Shown: positions 8,051-17,555 of the stretch, in pieces
Layout of the letters: every line of letters begins with the position of its first letter
Numbering within the stretch: the first letter of the stretch is position 1
IMG/VR virus record: IMGVR_UViG_3300030106_007444
Span: 1 to 26,284 of that record
Length of the DNA stretch: 26,284 bases
DNA from: a virus
Reading direction: 5' to 3' (one strand)
Translations under genes and position numbers: made by a program
The notes under the pieces: generated by a model
The model's input: the letters and a program-made list of their open reading frames with translations, nothing else
What the model was told of the DNA's origin: nothing
Databases searched by the model: none

Positions 8051-8608
8051 ATGGCTAACAGTATCTACAATGTACCACTTCATAATGCGAGTAACAGCTA
8101 TTCGAAGAACGATATAGTTTTTACTAGGCATAATATTGGGGACTCAGGAATTCCTCGTGAACTAAAATACTACTACGCCCTGACGGACGTGCCGACTAGC
8201 ACGCCAATTACTTCTTCCACTCATTGGGGCGGTTACATTGACGTTAAAGGACAAAACAAACCATACTTTTTATGGACTCCAGCATACAACCTTAATGTCA
8301 ACCATCAACCCAGAACCAATACGGTTGCTTTTGGCAATGGCTATGAACAAAGAACTCCTGATGGAATATTTAACAGCTTGATAAAATTAGACGTTTCTTT
8401 TGATATGAGAAATCAAGCCGAAGCTAGAGCTATTATACATTTTTTAAAAACTAGAAGAGGAGTTGAGAGCTTTATCGTAAAGCACCTTCCTCCAATCTAC
8501 GCAGACTCAACTTACAACAAGAGATTCTATTGCTCTAATTTTAATTCTAACTTTACCTTTCATGACAATTATACTATGAAAGCGACCTTCGTAGAAACTA
8601 ACACTTAA
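8051..8608 (+). CDS. M: Minor tail protein M-like with N-terminal carbohydrate-binding-like module
   Basis: The C-terminal half (about residues 80-185) matches lambda gpM: FGNGYEQRTPDGI at 94-106, then a strand-rich stretch and a hydrophobic helix ending in FLKTRRGVESFIV (131-143). gpM takes part in building the tail tip below the tape measure. Lambda gpM is about 109 residues; this protein is 185 because of an N-terminal extension with a Y-x-K-x-D-x-V-F start (17-24), a KYYYALTDVP strand (39-48) and a closing aromatic at W59. That pattern resembles small carbohydrate-binding modules of the CBM5/12 kind and recurs inside the next gene. It is the first gene of the M-L-K-I-J operon, preceded by an AAGG ribosome site at 8041-8044 and a GTGTAAT element. 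Confidence 0.88.
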   Translation: MANSIYNVPLHNASNSYSKNDIVFTRHNIGDSGIPRELKYYYALTDVPTSTPITSSTHWGGYIDVKGQNKPYFLWTPAYNLNVNHQPRTNTVAFGNGYEQRTPDGIFNSLIKLDVSFDMRNQAEARAIIHFLKTRRGVESFIVKHLPPIYADSTYNKRFYCSNFNSNFTFHDNYTMKATFVETNT

Positions 8609-8609
8609 G

Positions 8610-9830
8610 ATGCCAAAGATACCCTACAACGATGAAACCCGGGCTAAATCTTCTATTAAGTCCTTAAATTTTGAGCTATCTAATTTATCGCCATCTCATT
8701 TAGTAACTTTATTTGAAATTGATTTAAATGAATTATTAAACCAAAAAGGGATGAACCTGCAGTCCCAAGCTTCAACAATAGGTATTGGCACAACTGGATC
8801 AAGCGCCATAAATGCGAACGACGGAATACTTCGTTTTCACAACGATACCAAAGTTCTCAACTCGTTTATTATTTGGAGAGGAAAAACTTACTATCCAGCG
8901 CCAATATCAGCGGAGGGGTTTGAGTCCAATAGTAAAGGGGCGCTACCTCAACCAACTTTAACTATAGCGAGTCAATCAGAAACCGGCGTGGATCAACTAG
9001 CTTTACTAAAACATCAAATAAGAGAATTTGGAGATATTATAGGGAGCAAGGTAACACGTAGAAGAACTTTTGCTAAATATTTAGATAGATCAAATTTTGC
9101 TTATGGCGGAGTAAATCTCTCGGAAAAAGCTCAACAGCTCCCCCAAGGGTATGAACCAGATCCTTACGCTCAGCTACCTGAAGATGTTTACCTTATAGAA
9201 AGGAAGCAAACAGAAAATAAAAGCGTAATAACATATCAGCTGTCTTCTGTTTTAGACACAGAAGGAACCAAGCTTCCTAAACGAGTTATTGTTTCTGATA
9301 AATGTGTTTGGCAGTACAGAGGTATAGGATGCTGGTATCAGCACGCAGAAGAGGAGACGGAAAAAGCCGCCAATGGAAGTAACCTGAACTATAACGATCC
9401 AAATTTTCCACCAATTTTAAAAAAAGCCGAATTATCTAAATTAGGTGATTCGACCGGCTACGGACTCCCCAAGGAAGCCCCCCCTGTAGCAAACGATAAA
9501 GATGAAAAAATTAGAACTCTTCTAAACATTGATGGATCCATACTCGACTTAGGGCCTTGGAAAAGTGAACAAGAATATAAAAAAGGAAATGCCGTATACA
9601 TACTTAAAGACAAAATTAAATATTATTTTGTGGCTAAATCTACAAACACAGGTCAAATCCCACCCAATTCTGACTTCTGGATAGCAGACGAATGCTCAAA
9701 ATCCCTAACTGGGTGCAGGTTAAGATGGGGAAAATTAAAAGGTAATGCGGACACGAAAGGGTGCTCTATAAAAAAGGGAGAGCTCCCCTTTGGAGGTTTT
9801 CCTGCCGCTCGTAAAATACAAAACACTTAA
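8610..9830 (+). CDS. L: Minor tail protein L-like, Fe-S cluster cysteines conserved, with inserted module
   Basis: This is a homologue of lambda gpL, the tail tip protein that carries a [4Fe-4S] cluster. The first 230 residues follow the family, with LRFHNDTKVLNSFIIWRGKTYYP and a central RRTFAKYLD. The cysteine pairs keep the lambda spacing: C232 and C241 (nine apart, CVWQYRGIGC) and C362 and C369 (seven apart, CSKSLTGC), followed by the family ending LPFGGFPA at 392-399. The two pairs are about 120 residues apart rather than roughly 23, because a segment (about 245-360) is inserted. Its C-terminal part, W317-Y323-G326 to P351-W357, looks like the carbohydrate-binding-like module of the preceding gene. 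It starts two bases after the gpM stop. Confidence 0.9.
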   Translation: MPKIPYNDETRAKSSIKSLNFELSNLSPSHLVTLFEIDLNELLNQKGMNLQSQASTIGIGTTGSSAINANDGILRFHNDTKVLNSFIIWRGKTYYPAPISAEGFESNSKGALPQPTLTIASQSETGVDQLALLKHQIREFGDIIGSKVTRRRTFAKYLDRSNFAYGGVNLSEKAQQLPQGYEPDPYAQLPEDVYLIERKQTENKSVITYQLSSVLDTEGTKLPKRVIVSDKCVWQYRGIGCWYQHAEEETEKAANGSNLNYNDPNFPPILKKAELSKLGDSTGYGLPKEAPPVANDKDEKIRTLLNIDGSILDLGPWKSEQEYKKGNAVYILKDKIKYYFVAKSTNTGQIPPNSDFWIADECSKSLTGCRLRWGKLKGNADTKGCSIKKGELPFGGFPAARKIQNT

Positions 9831-9836
9831 GTAAGG

Positions 9837-10577
9837 ATGATTTTAAACGAACACATAAAATCCTCGATAAAACAACACGCTCTCAAAGAAAGCCCCAGAG
9901 AGTGCTGTGGATTACTACTTAAATCCAATCAAGGTATTGAGGTACAATCTTGCAGCAATACGTCAGAAAAGCCAGACAAACATTTTTCTATTTCGGCGAA
10001 AGATTATTTAAGGGCCTCTATGAGGGGTAGTATTAAAGGGGTGTATCATTCTCATATCTCTAACAATGATAAATTCTCTCCTAATGATATTTTACACAGC
10101 AGAGCGCATAAAGTGCCTTTCGTTCTTTATTGCCAAGGTAAAGACTCTTTTTCAACCTTCGACCCGGAAAGAAGCAAAACTTTTTTATACGATCGAATTT
10201 TCAAGATAGGCGAAAGTGATTGTTATACTTTTGTAAAAGAATACTATTCAGATTTAGGAATAAAGCTCAATGGCTACAATAATTTAGGTAATGACTGGCA
10301 CAAGAAAAATCCTAACTTAATTCAAGACTTATTTGATTTAAATTATAACGACCCCGACTTACCAATATTCGAACTTGACGCTAAATCAGAAATTAAAAAA
10401 CATGATGTTTTAGTTTTCGAGTTCATAAAAGGAGCAGGGGCAAATCACGTAGCGGTGTATTTAGGTGATGGCGAAATAATGCATCACCCTAGAAACAAAT
10501 ACCTTTGCATAGAACCTTTAGGCCGGGTTTTAAAAAATAAAATGATAAAGATATATCGACATGAGCAATTTAGTTAA
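9837..10577 (+). CDS. K: Tail tip protein K-like: JAMM peptidase plus NlpC/P60 hydrolase
   Basis: A two-domain hydrolase like lambda gpK (246 residues). Residues 1-110 form a JAMM/MPN domain with the full metal motif: E22, then H71-S-H73, seven residues, S81 and D84. Residues about 120-246 form an NlpC/P60 domain with C129 in GESDCYTF, H204 in ANHVAVYLGDGE and a further polar H216/H217. All expected catalytic residues are present, so both activities may be intact. The NlpC/P60 half is expected to cut peptidoglycan peptides during DNA entry; the JAMM half may process a tail protein. A GTAAGG ribosome site precedes the ATG, and the 3' end overlaps gpI by 17 bases. Confidence 0.93.
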   Translation: MILNEHIKSSIKQHALKESPRECCGLLLKSNQGIEVQSCSNTSEKPDKHFSISAKDYLRASMRGSIKGVYHSHISNNDKFSPNDILHSRAHKVPFVLYCQGKDSFSTFDPERSKTFLYDRIFKIGESDCYTFVKEYYSDLGIKLNGYNNLGNDWHKKNPNLIQDLFDLNYNDPDLPIFELDAKSEIKKHDVLVFEFIKGAGANHVAVYLGDGEIMHHPRNKYLCIEPLGRVLKNKMIKIYRHEQFS

Positions 10578-11331
10578 TGTTAAAATACATGGAGTTCTAG
10601 CTGATCAGCTCGGAAGATCTGAATGGAGGTTAGCTGTCAATAGCGTTGGAGAAGCTGTTCGAGCCATAGAATGCAATAGTCAAAAATTGTATAAACAGCT
10701 CATGGAGAACGACAAAAAGAGTATAAAGTATCGGATTCTCATTAACGAAAAAAATTTTTTAATGGAGGAAGGTAAAGACCCTGAATTACTAGACGATATA
10801 TTTGAATCAGAGCTAGTTTTACGGAAAAGTAACTTAAAAAGTATAGATATAGTCCCAGTTATAGAAGGCTCTGATGATATTATGTCTATTGTAACCATAG
10901 TTATAGGGGTAGCTTTAATTGCCGCAGGAGGCTGGGGAGTTTTTATGACTAAAGCTGCTTTCGGCGCGATGAGCTCAGGCATGAAGGCCGCATTTGTACT
11001 GGGAGGTATTGGCCTTGTAGCCGCTGGCGTTACAAACCTACTAACACCAATGCCTAAATTTGGCGACTTCAGAGAAATAGAAGGCGGTGGATCGCGATCT
11101 TATATATTTAACGGACCAGAAAATACTATAAGAGAAGGCGGTCCTGTTTTTGTTGGCTACGGCAGGTTATTAATAGGAAGCCACGTTATTCAATCTGCTC
11201 TGGATACTGTTGACACAGACGCTGAAGTAGCACCTAAAGATACTTGGGGAGAAACTAAATACGGATTGCTTTACAATATACCTAATGCAGGCGGATTACT
11301 CGAAACAAGAACACAAGATTGGGATAACTAA
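10561..11331 (+). CDS. I: Tail assembly protein I-like
   Basis: The 256-residue protein has the gpI layout: a ubiquitin-like N-terminal domain (VKIHGVLADQLG onward, about residues 5-100), two hydrophobic Gly/Ala-rich segments at about 107-129 and 143-162, and the family C-terminus YIFNGPENTIREGGPVFVGYGRLLIGS at 181-207. gpI acts with gpK, gpL and gpJ in forming the tail tip; the hydrophobic pair is typical of the family. The start overlaps gpK by 17 bases, and its stop shares one base with the gpJ start (TAATG at 11329-11333). The order K-I-J is that of lambda. Confidence 0.92.
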   Translation: MSNLVNVKIHGVLADQLGRSEWRLAVNSVGEAVRAIECNSQKLYKQLMENDKKSIKYRILINEKNFLMEEGKDPELLDDIFESELVLRKSNLKSIDIVPVIEGSDDIMSIVTIVIGVALIAAGGWGVFMTKAAFGAMSSGMKAAFVLGGIGLVAAGVTNLLTPMPKFGDFREIEGGGSRSYIFNGPENTIREGGPVFVGYGRLLIGSHVIQSALDTVDTDAEVAPKDTWGETKYGLLYNIPNAGGLLETRTQDWDN

Positions 11332-14300
11332 TGGGAAAAAAGAAAAAACAAAAACAAGCACGGCCAGTAGTTACAGATGTATCAGCTGTTAAAAACTCAG
11401 CAGGAGAATACGTTGTATCTCGATCTTTTTCCGAAGTTGTTGATTTGCTTAGCGAAGGAGTTGTAGAGGGACTCGTTTCTGGAGATTATACATACGTAGG
11501 AAAAGAAGGACAGACAGGATATGAGTCGGTAGAATTTTCTCCGTGGTCGGCAACAGGAACCAATGGACAGTCAAACACAGAACTAGGCTTCCTTCAATCT
11601 ATTTATTGGAACCAAATACCAATTGTTGACAAGGATGGTTTCTACAATTTTCCGTCAATTAACGTGCAAACAACTAAGGGCGAGCCTCAAGGAACTATAC
11701 CCGAACTTAATAGTGATATGGCTGTTTACGGGTCGATTGGGCAAAGCTCCAGCGATGTCCTCGATTTATCTGTTAATAGACCAATCGGCGAAAGACTTTA
11801 TGGCCCCGAAATTAAATCAGGAGAAGACTCACCCACTGATACGATATCCGCTCAATTAAAACCCGGGGTAAAAATAGATAAATACGCTAAAACTTATACT
11901 ATATTAAATAAAGAGCTTAAAAAAATATCTGTTAATGTAAAAGTTTCGGCGCTCTTTGAAAATATTCAAGCGGGACCTAAAACATATAAAAAATCTAGCT
12001 ATCTAGCTAAATGTAATAGGGCTTCTACAGGGTTCGGCGACACTAAAGCGAGGACCATTGAATATAATATATATTATAGGCCTATTTTTGATAGCAGATT
12101 TAAACCCGCGGACCAAAGTTCTCGAATCGTAGCTGACCAAACTCTGACTTGGGAGCTAGCTAAGAAAGAGACAGTGACCGGTAAAGTAGACCAACCTTAT
12201 ATAAGGTCAACGGAAATAGATCTAACTAAGGACTCAACTATAGACTTTTCAGACAATGAAGGTTTTGAGGGGTGGGAAATCAGGATAGTTAGGCTAACTC
12301 CCGAACCTCTAACTTCTTTTTATAAAGCGGTCACCTTTGTAGAGGGAATCGTAGAAATATATGGCACAAAATTAAGGTATCCTTATTCAGCAATGACGTA
12401 CTCGCAGTTCGACGCTAGAAGCTTTACAAGAGTACCCTCTCGAGCATATGACGCTAAATTAATTAAAGTTAAAATTCCAAATAATTACAACCCAATTTTA
12501 AAAACTTATGGAAACAGTAACGGCACCGCTAATTTGAGTTTTGATAACCCTATAGGTATTGGGGCAGGAGACAGAACAAATTCAACTTACAATTCAACTA
12601 ATAAAACATGGTCTAAATCGAACCCTCTGACATCCGTAGAATGGGATGGAGGCTTTGCAACTGTAGAAGGCTCTGCAACAGCCGCACCTTTAAAAGTCTG
12701 GACTGATAACCCAGCTTGGTGCTTTTATGATATAATGACAAACCCTCGTTATGGACTCGGAGAGTTCATTGACGAGACTCAAATAGACAAATGGTCTCTT
12801 TATGAAATTGCAAAATATTGCGATGAACTTGTCCCCGACACATATGGAAGCTTGGAGCCGAGATTTGCAATAAATTATTTAATAACTTCAAGGGAAGAAG
12901 CTTTTAAAGTTTTAAATGATCTTACTTCTATTTTCAGGGGTATAGCCTACTACTCAAACGGAAGTATTTTTGCAACTCAAGATAAGTATAAACTGGCATC
13001 ATATCAATTTAACAACTCAAATGTTGTTGAAGGAGACTTCACCTATTCAAGTTCTTCAAAAAGAGCACGGCATAGCGTCGCTATCGTAAGATATAACGAT
13101 AAAAGAAATCTATTTCAACCAGCGATTGAATACGTAGAAGACGAAGAGTCCGTCCGAAGATATGGAATTAACGAAATTGAAACAACTGCCTTGGGATGTA
13201 CTAGCAGAGGGCAAGCGAGAAGATTTGCTCAATGGATATTAAAGTCTGAAGCGTTGGAGACTGAAACCGTTTCTTTTTCTGTTGGAGGAGACGGTTCTTA
13301 TTTAAGGCCCGGGGACGTAGTTCAAATTTATGATAACTTCAGGAGCCCTTTAAAATATAGCGGCCGAACTAATACCGTCATTAAAGGTTCTGCGGCTGAC
13401 GTAACTAGCACTAATGGAGTAGCAAGCCAACAAGGAAACAAGTACAGTAATACTTCTAATTTTAATACTGTGGTCTTGGATCAACCTTTAAATTTCACAA
13501 GTAATAAAAGCTATAAATTTTCAATCCTAACTCCAACATATAATACAACTGCCGGTGAAGAAGATGAAATAAGAAGGTCTCAAATTCAAACAGCCATGTT
13601 CAGCGGGGCAGACGCAATGCCAATCACTGGTAATTTTAGATCTAATGAAACCGGGGTATGCACTCAAATTACATTCAATACAGGCTCTCTTTTCGGAGGC
13701 ACTGGGAACGCATTTGACTTTGATAATTACGTAATCACGGGATACACTAATACGGGAGTATGGGTAAGGGGTAGTACGGAAAACATGGTAACTACAGAAC
13801 AAAGTTACTCCGGGGGATGCTTCTCCGGTGAAAATCTAATCTGGAGTATAGAGCCTAGTGATAAAAACGACACAGAGTTTATCAGTGGGCATTATTCTAA
13901 TTATAAAATTATAAATATAAAAGAAGAGGAAGACGTGTATGCTATTTCAGCTTTGGCTTATTCTGTAGAAAAATATGACGAGATAGAATCCGACGTAGCA
14001 TCTACTATATCAACAAGTCAAGTCCCAGCGTTTCCTACTGGAAATAGCGCTTCTTCAAGCTCTGAATTAACTACAAATACAAGAGAGTTAGGCGCTTTAT
14101 TAAATATCACCCCGGGTACAGCATACCTAGAAGGAAGCACTACTGATTACCATAGCATCGAAATTGAATTTTCTATAGCCGCTCCAGCGGTCTCTTACAT
14201 AAGAGAGTCGTCGCAGCTCCAAGGCAGCCCAACCAAAAAGACTTATTTTGTCGACTTTGAGAAACAGGATGAATTAAATTTAGATTATAAAGTCGCGTTA

Positions 14301-16676
14301 TTTACAGAGCGTACCGATATCCCAAATCACACTAATGATGCGCCAGCTAATTTAAGCACCCAAACAATTAAAATTATTAACCCTGAGCTCTATAAAGACT
14401 ATATACCTTTTATTGCAGATAGCATAAATAATGAGGCAGAAATTTTTGAGAAAGAGAACCCTAAACGAAAGTCCGTTGAGGGAACGGTAGACGGAAAGCG
14501 AAAATCTACCGCATCAATGATTACAGAGTTCCTGACTGTCCCAGATGTAACTACTTATTATGTAGCAGTTTTCGCTCTTTCTGAAGACGGGGGGTGTTCT
14601 TATGGAATGCTTAGAAAGTGTAGTACGGCCGTAGCTTCTAAGACTCAGAGCACAACCTTAAACACAAGTATAACTAAATTAACGTCCGAAGGAAACCTAG
14701 GAATTTCAAATGCTTCAGATGTACTCAACAATTTAGACGCTGTAGAACCGGGATTTTCATGGGAAGTTTCAGACAAGGGAACGTTAAATAGTTTAGATGA
14801 CGTTAATGATCGAAACAATTTTGAAATATCTATTCCTAATCGAAATCGTCAATACCGAATAACTTTAAGGAAGAGGTCAGAAAACAACACCCCAAGTTCA
14901 ACTATATATTTAGAGCTAACGGGATACCAATCCCCATCCGAAAACCCAAACTTTGTATTAACTAAATTTTATAATGATCCAAATAACTTAAAATCTCTCA
15001 TTACAGGGAACGGGTATGGATGGAGAAACAACCAAGTGATAAGCAACTGGACAAGCCTTAATAGCAATCAGAAACTTTCGGAAGGCGCAGATTGGTTTTC
15101 TGCGTCAGGAGTCCAAACAGCAACTGAAACTTTAGGGCCTAACTATGGATTTAACATAAATTCAGGAGAAATGAACGAGTTCCCCTTAAGAGTGTTCGAT
15201 ATAGTAGTAGAAGCACAAGACTCAGAGGGACTCACGAGCGCAGGAAACGAAGCTTATGCAAATACTTTATATGGAAGCCCCGGGGAAAGCCAAAAGACAG
15301 AGACTTCTTTCCAGTCCTTTGGGGCTGACGGTCATGGGCCAAGTGATTCATCTTATGATATTTTCGGCGCTAAAATAGAGTCTCCAAGCGGAGTGTTTTT
15401 CGCGCAAAAACCCGCTACTCGAATAGGCTTAAGTTACGATTTTATTACTCCCACTGAAGCTGGAGAAAAGGGCTATCCATATGTTGCCTCAGCTGCAGTT
15501 TTCCCTAATGGATATTTACAAATCAATCTACAAGCCGCGCTTAAAGCGGACGGGACTCCAACAATAACAGAAGACGAATCTGAAATATTTTTCAATAATA
15601 CCGCTGGAATAATATATTACTACACTACCGGAGACAATAGAATTGACTATAAAAATGGGGAAGCTTTAGCTTTGAATCAAGCTCCTACTTTTAAAATAAA
15701 TCCATCTGAGGCGAATTTAGATCACGAAGATAATAAAGAGGGAGGGATGATAGACCCTATAACTAAATATGTCGCAGGACAAAATGTAGACGAGTTTCCT
15801 GCAAAAGCTTTCGGCGGGCTTATAACTTTAGGAAATTACGCCGGAAACTTTGCCGATGGACTAGCGGGAAATGTTCATAGAGGTTATTATTTATTTGGAG
15901 AAGATGATTCTGTAGATTCATTCGAAATCCCTTTCCCCAACATTGCTCAATCTCTTGTAGAAAACATTAACTTAGTTTTTGGTTATATTGATGACTTACA
16001 CATATTATCAGCTTTTGAAGAAGATGGCGAAACCCCATTATTTAACGGAACGGATCAAGGCAAAACGCCTAAAATATATACCCAAAAACATATAAATTAT
16101 TCAAATTCCGTGCTTGAAGAAGATGGCAGTTTTACATCTTTAACCAAAGAAGGAGGAGTATATTCTAATCGTTTCGTAGATAAACCCGGAAATAGTTTGT
16201 TCTTAAATGAATCTAGCATAACAAGCGCTGGAGATAGCGCCTTAGCTTTTAGAGCTTGGGGAGAAGTTAAGATTAGCAACTTTAAAAACCTTAGAGATTC
16301 TGTAAAAAAACAAGGTAAAGCAAAAGAATTTTTCAGGACAAATAATGGAGTGGAGAAAGTTGTTACTAAAAACATCCCCAACCTTTTGATGTTTTTGCCG
16401 AATCATAATAATGAGCATGCCTACTTTGAACTTAAAATAGAAGACTTCTTGAAAAGCATAGGCAGCGACGAATCAAAAGTATCCGTTATGATAAGCGCTC
16501 ACACATACGATAAAAATATAACTTCGCTTACGGCAAGCCCGGTCCAGAAGAATTTATCATTCAAATACGTCATAGAAGAAGGAAGTTTAATAATGAAAAG
16601 TGAAAATATTCACCACGTAAAGTATGCAGGAAACGAAATCTCTATTACGTTTGGAATACTAGTCACGAATGAATAA
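11331..16676 (+). CDS. J: Tail tip attachment (host specificity) protein J-like
   Basis: At 1781 residues this is much longer than lambda gpJ (about 1130). After a short basic start, residues 30-55 give the family opening SFSEVVDLLSEGVVEGLVSG. The best-conserved block is at about residues 459-515: NPAW, NPRYGLGEF, IDKWSLYEIAKYCDELVP and EPRF, followed by the FRGIAYY segment. In lambda the N-terminal half forms the hub of the tail tip, and the C-terminal part is the central fibre that binds the receptor. Here the region from about residue 950 onward is not recognisable by eye and probably includes fibronectin-like and fibre domains, with a RAWGEVKI segment near 1640. The start shares one base with the gpI stop, so it is coupled. 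Confidence 0.93.
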   Translation: MGKKKKQKQARPVVTDVSAVKNSAGEYVVSRSFSEVVDLLSEGVVEGLVSGDYTYVGKEGQTGYESVEFSPWSATGTNGQSNTELGFLQSIYWNQIPIVDKDGFYNFPSINVQTTKGEPQGTIPELNSDMAVYGSIGQSSSDVLDLSVNRPIGERLYGPEIKSGEDSPTDTISAQLKPGVKIDKYAKTYTILNKELKKISVNVKVSALFENIQAGPKTYKKSSYLAKCNRASTGFGDTKARTIEYNIYYRPIFDSRFKPADQSSRIVADQTLTWELAKKETVTGKVDQPYIRSTEIDLTKDSTIDFSDNEGFEGWEIRIVRLTPEPLTSFYKAVTFVEGIVEIYGTKLRYPYSAMTYSQFDARSFTRVPSRAYDAKLIKVKIPNNYNPILKTYGNSNGTANLSFDNPIGIGAGDRTNSTYNSTNKTWSKSNPLTSVEWDGGFATVEGSATAAPLKVWTDNPAWCFYDIMTNPRYGLGEFIDETQIDKWSLYEIAKYCDELVPDTYGSLEPRFAINYLITSREEAFKVLNDLTSIFRGIAYYSNGSIFATQDKYKLASYQFNNSNVVEGDFTYSSSSKRARHSVAIVRYNDKRNLFQPAIEYVEDEESVRRYGINEIETTALGCTSRGQARRFAQWILKSEALETETVSFSVGGDGSYLRPGDVVQIYDNFRSPLKYSGRTNTVIKGSAADVTSTNGVASQQGNKYSNTSNFNTVVLDQPLNFTSNKSYKFSILTPTYNTTAGEEDEIRRSQIQTAMFSGADAMPITGNFRSNETGVCTQITFNTGSLFGGTGNAFDFDNYVITGYTNTGVWVRGSTENMVTTEQSYSGGCFSGENLIWSIEPSDKNDTEFISGHYSNYKIINIKEEEDVYAISALAYSVEKYDEIESDVASTISTSQVPAFPTGNSASSSSELTTNTRELGALLNITPGTAYLEGSTTDYHSIEIEFSIAAPAVSYIRESSQLQGSPTKKTYFVDFEKQDELNLDYKVALFTERTDIPNHTNDAPANLSTQTIKIINPELYKDYIPFIADSINNEAEIFEKENPKRKSVEGTVDGKRKSTASMITEFLTVPDVTTYYVAVFALSEDGGCSYGMLRKCSTAVASKTQSTTLNTSITKLTSEGNLGISNASDVLNNLDAVEPGFSWEVSDKGTLNSLDDVNDRNNFEISIPNRNRQYRITLRKRSENNTPSSTIYLELTGYQSPSENPNFVLTKFYNDPNNLKSLITGNGYGWRNNQVISNWTSLNSNQKLSEGADWFSASGVQTATETLGPNYGFNINSGEMNEFPLRVFDIVVEAQDSEGLTSAGNEAYANTLYGSPGESQKTETSFQSFGADGHGPSDSSYDIFGAKIESPSGVFFAQKPATRIGLSYDFITPTEAGEKGYPYVASAAVFPNGYLQINLQAALKADGTPTITEDESEIFFNNTAGIIYYYTTGDNRIDYKNGEALALNQAPTFKINPSEANLDHEDNKEGGMIDPITKYVAGQNVDEFPAKAFGGLITLGNYAGNFADGLAGNVHRGYYLFGEDDSVDSFEIPFPNIAQSLVENINLVFGYIDDLHILSAFEEDGETPLFNGTDQGKTPKIYTQKHINYSNSVLEEDGSFTSLTKEGGVYSNRFVDKPGNSLFLNESSITSAGDSALAFRAWGEVKISNFKNLRDSVKKQGKAKEFFRTNNGVEKVVTKNIPNLLMFLPNHNNEHAYFELKIEDFLKSIGSDESKVSVMISAHTYDKNITSLTASPVQKNLSFKYVIEEGSLIMKSENIHHVKYAGNEISITFGILVTNE

Positions 16677-16685
16677 AATATAAAT

Positions 16686-17555
16686 ATGAAGCCAGAAACA
16701 TTTGAAGCTTCCATAGAGAAAGGCTCGAATAAATTATACTTAAGGTCTGCTTTTGAGGTAGTTATTAGAAACGGAGCTTTCATTAAGCTAGGTAGCAATG
16801 ATGTATTTTATAAAACAGAAAGCGCCGAGAAGATAAATATAAAAAGAAAGTTCTCTGCAGATGGAACACAGTTGAAAATCAAAGGGAACTTTGACTACAA
16901 ATTGTTTATGGGCGATTCTGCCCAAATTTCTTTTGAGGAATTTGAAGCGGTCAACTTAGAAAAAATAATCGCTCAAGTTGGATCTTACAAAGTTGGCGAA
17001 AAACTTTACGGGCAAGGCGGGATTACTTCAAGCTCCAATGGGAATATTACAGGAGAGTACGCTGAAGCAGAAGTTAAAAAAGTTGATGAAAATGGAAAAA
17101 TACTAGAGCTCTCTCTTACTTCTCCGGGCCTTTACATTTGCCAACCGGAAAGTCCCGTTGAATTCATGAACGAAGAAGGGAATACTGTTAAAGTTGAAAC
17201 AGAATTTGACTATTCCTCTCAATCGTCCTTGATCGAAAGAGATTTTTCTTTTGTTGAAAGCGATGGAAAAGAAACGATTATCACCTTGACTCACTCACTA
17301 CCAAAAGGAGTCCAAAACGGAGAATTTATTGTTAGCAAACAAGTAATATCTTTAAATAAGAATTACGATGACGAATCTTTTGAAAACGAATTGTGTCAAA
17401 TAACTTTCGACTATTCACCAGTTAACGGTATACCTCTTTTGCCGCCTAATAGTATAGACCCCCAAACAACTTACAATGAAGCAGTTATAATCATTGAAAA
17501 TAAACTGCAAGAACTAGATAAGAGACTCACTAGGATGGAACAAATGAATTTTTAA
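16686..17555 (+). CDS. Hypothetical tail-operon protein with C-terminal coiled coil
   Basis: This 289-residue protein follows gpJ by nine bases and closes the rightward tail operon. No family is recognised. It begins with strand-rich, charged sequence, has a Gly/Ser-rich turn region around residues 110-120, and ends in a short amphipathic helix, about residues 262-289 (NEAVIIIENKLQELDKRLTR), that looks like an oligomerising coiled coil. Such a layout suits a small trimeric fibre, fibre adaptor or decoration attached near gpJ, which is inference from position only. No Shine-Dalgarno site is obvious before the ATG. Its stop lies in a TTAA shared with the stop of the convergent tape measure gene. 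Confidence 0.7.
   Translation: MKPETFEASIEKGSNKLYLRSAFEVVIRNGAFIKLGSNDVFYKTESAEKINIKRKFSADGTQLKIKGNFDYKLFMGDSAQISFEEFEAVNLEKIIAQVGSYKVGEKLYGQGGITSSSNGNITGEYAEAEVKKVDENGKILELSLTSPGLYICQPESPVEFMNEEGNTVKVETEFDYSSQSSLIERDFSFVESDGKETIITLTHSLPKGVQNGEFIVSKQVISLNKNYDDESFENELCQITFDYSPVNGIPLLPPNSIDPQTTYNEAVIIIENKLQELDKRLTRMEQMNF

Noticed and set aside
11331-17555. Possible diversity-generating retroelement acting on the receptor-binding genes
   Set aside because: No reverse transcriptase gene and no template/variable repeat pair were seen in the window.
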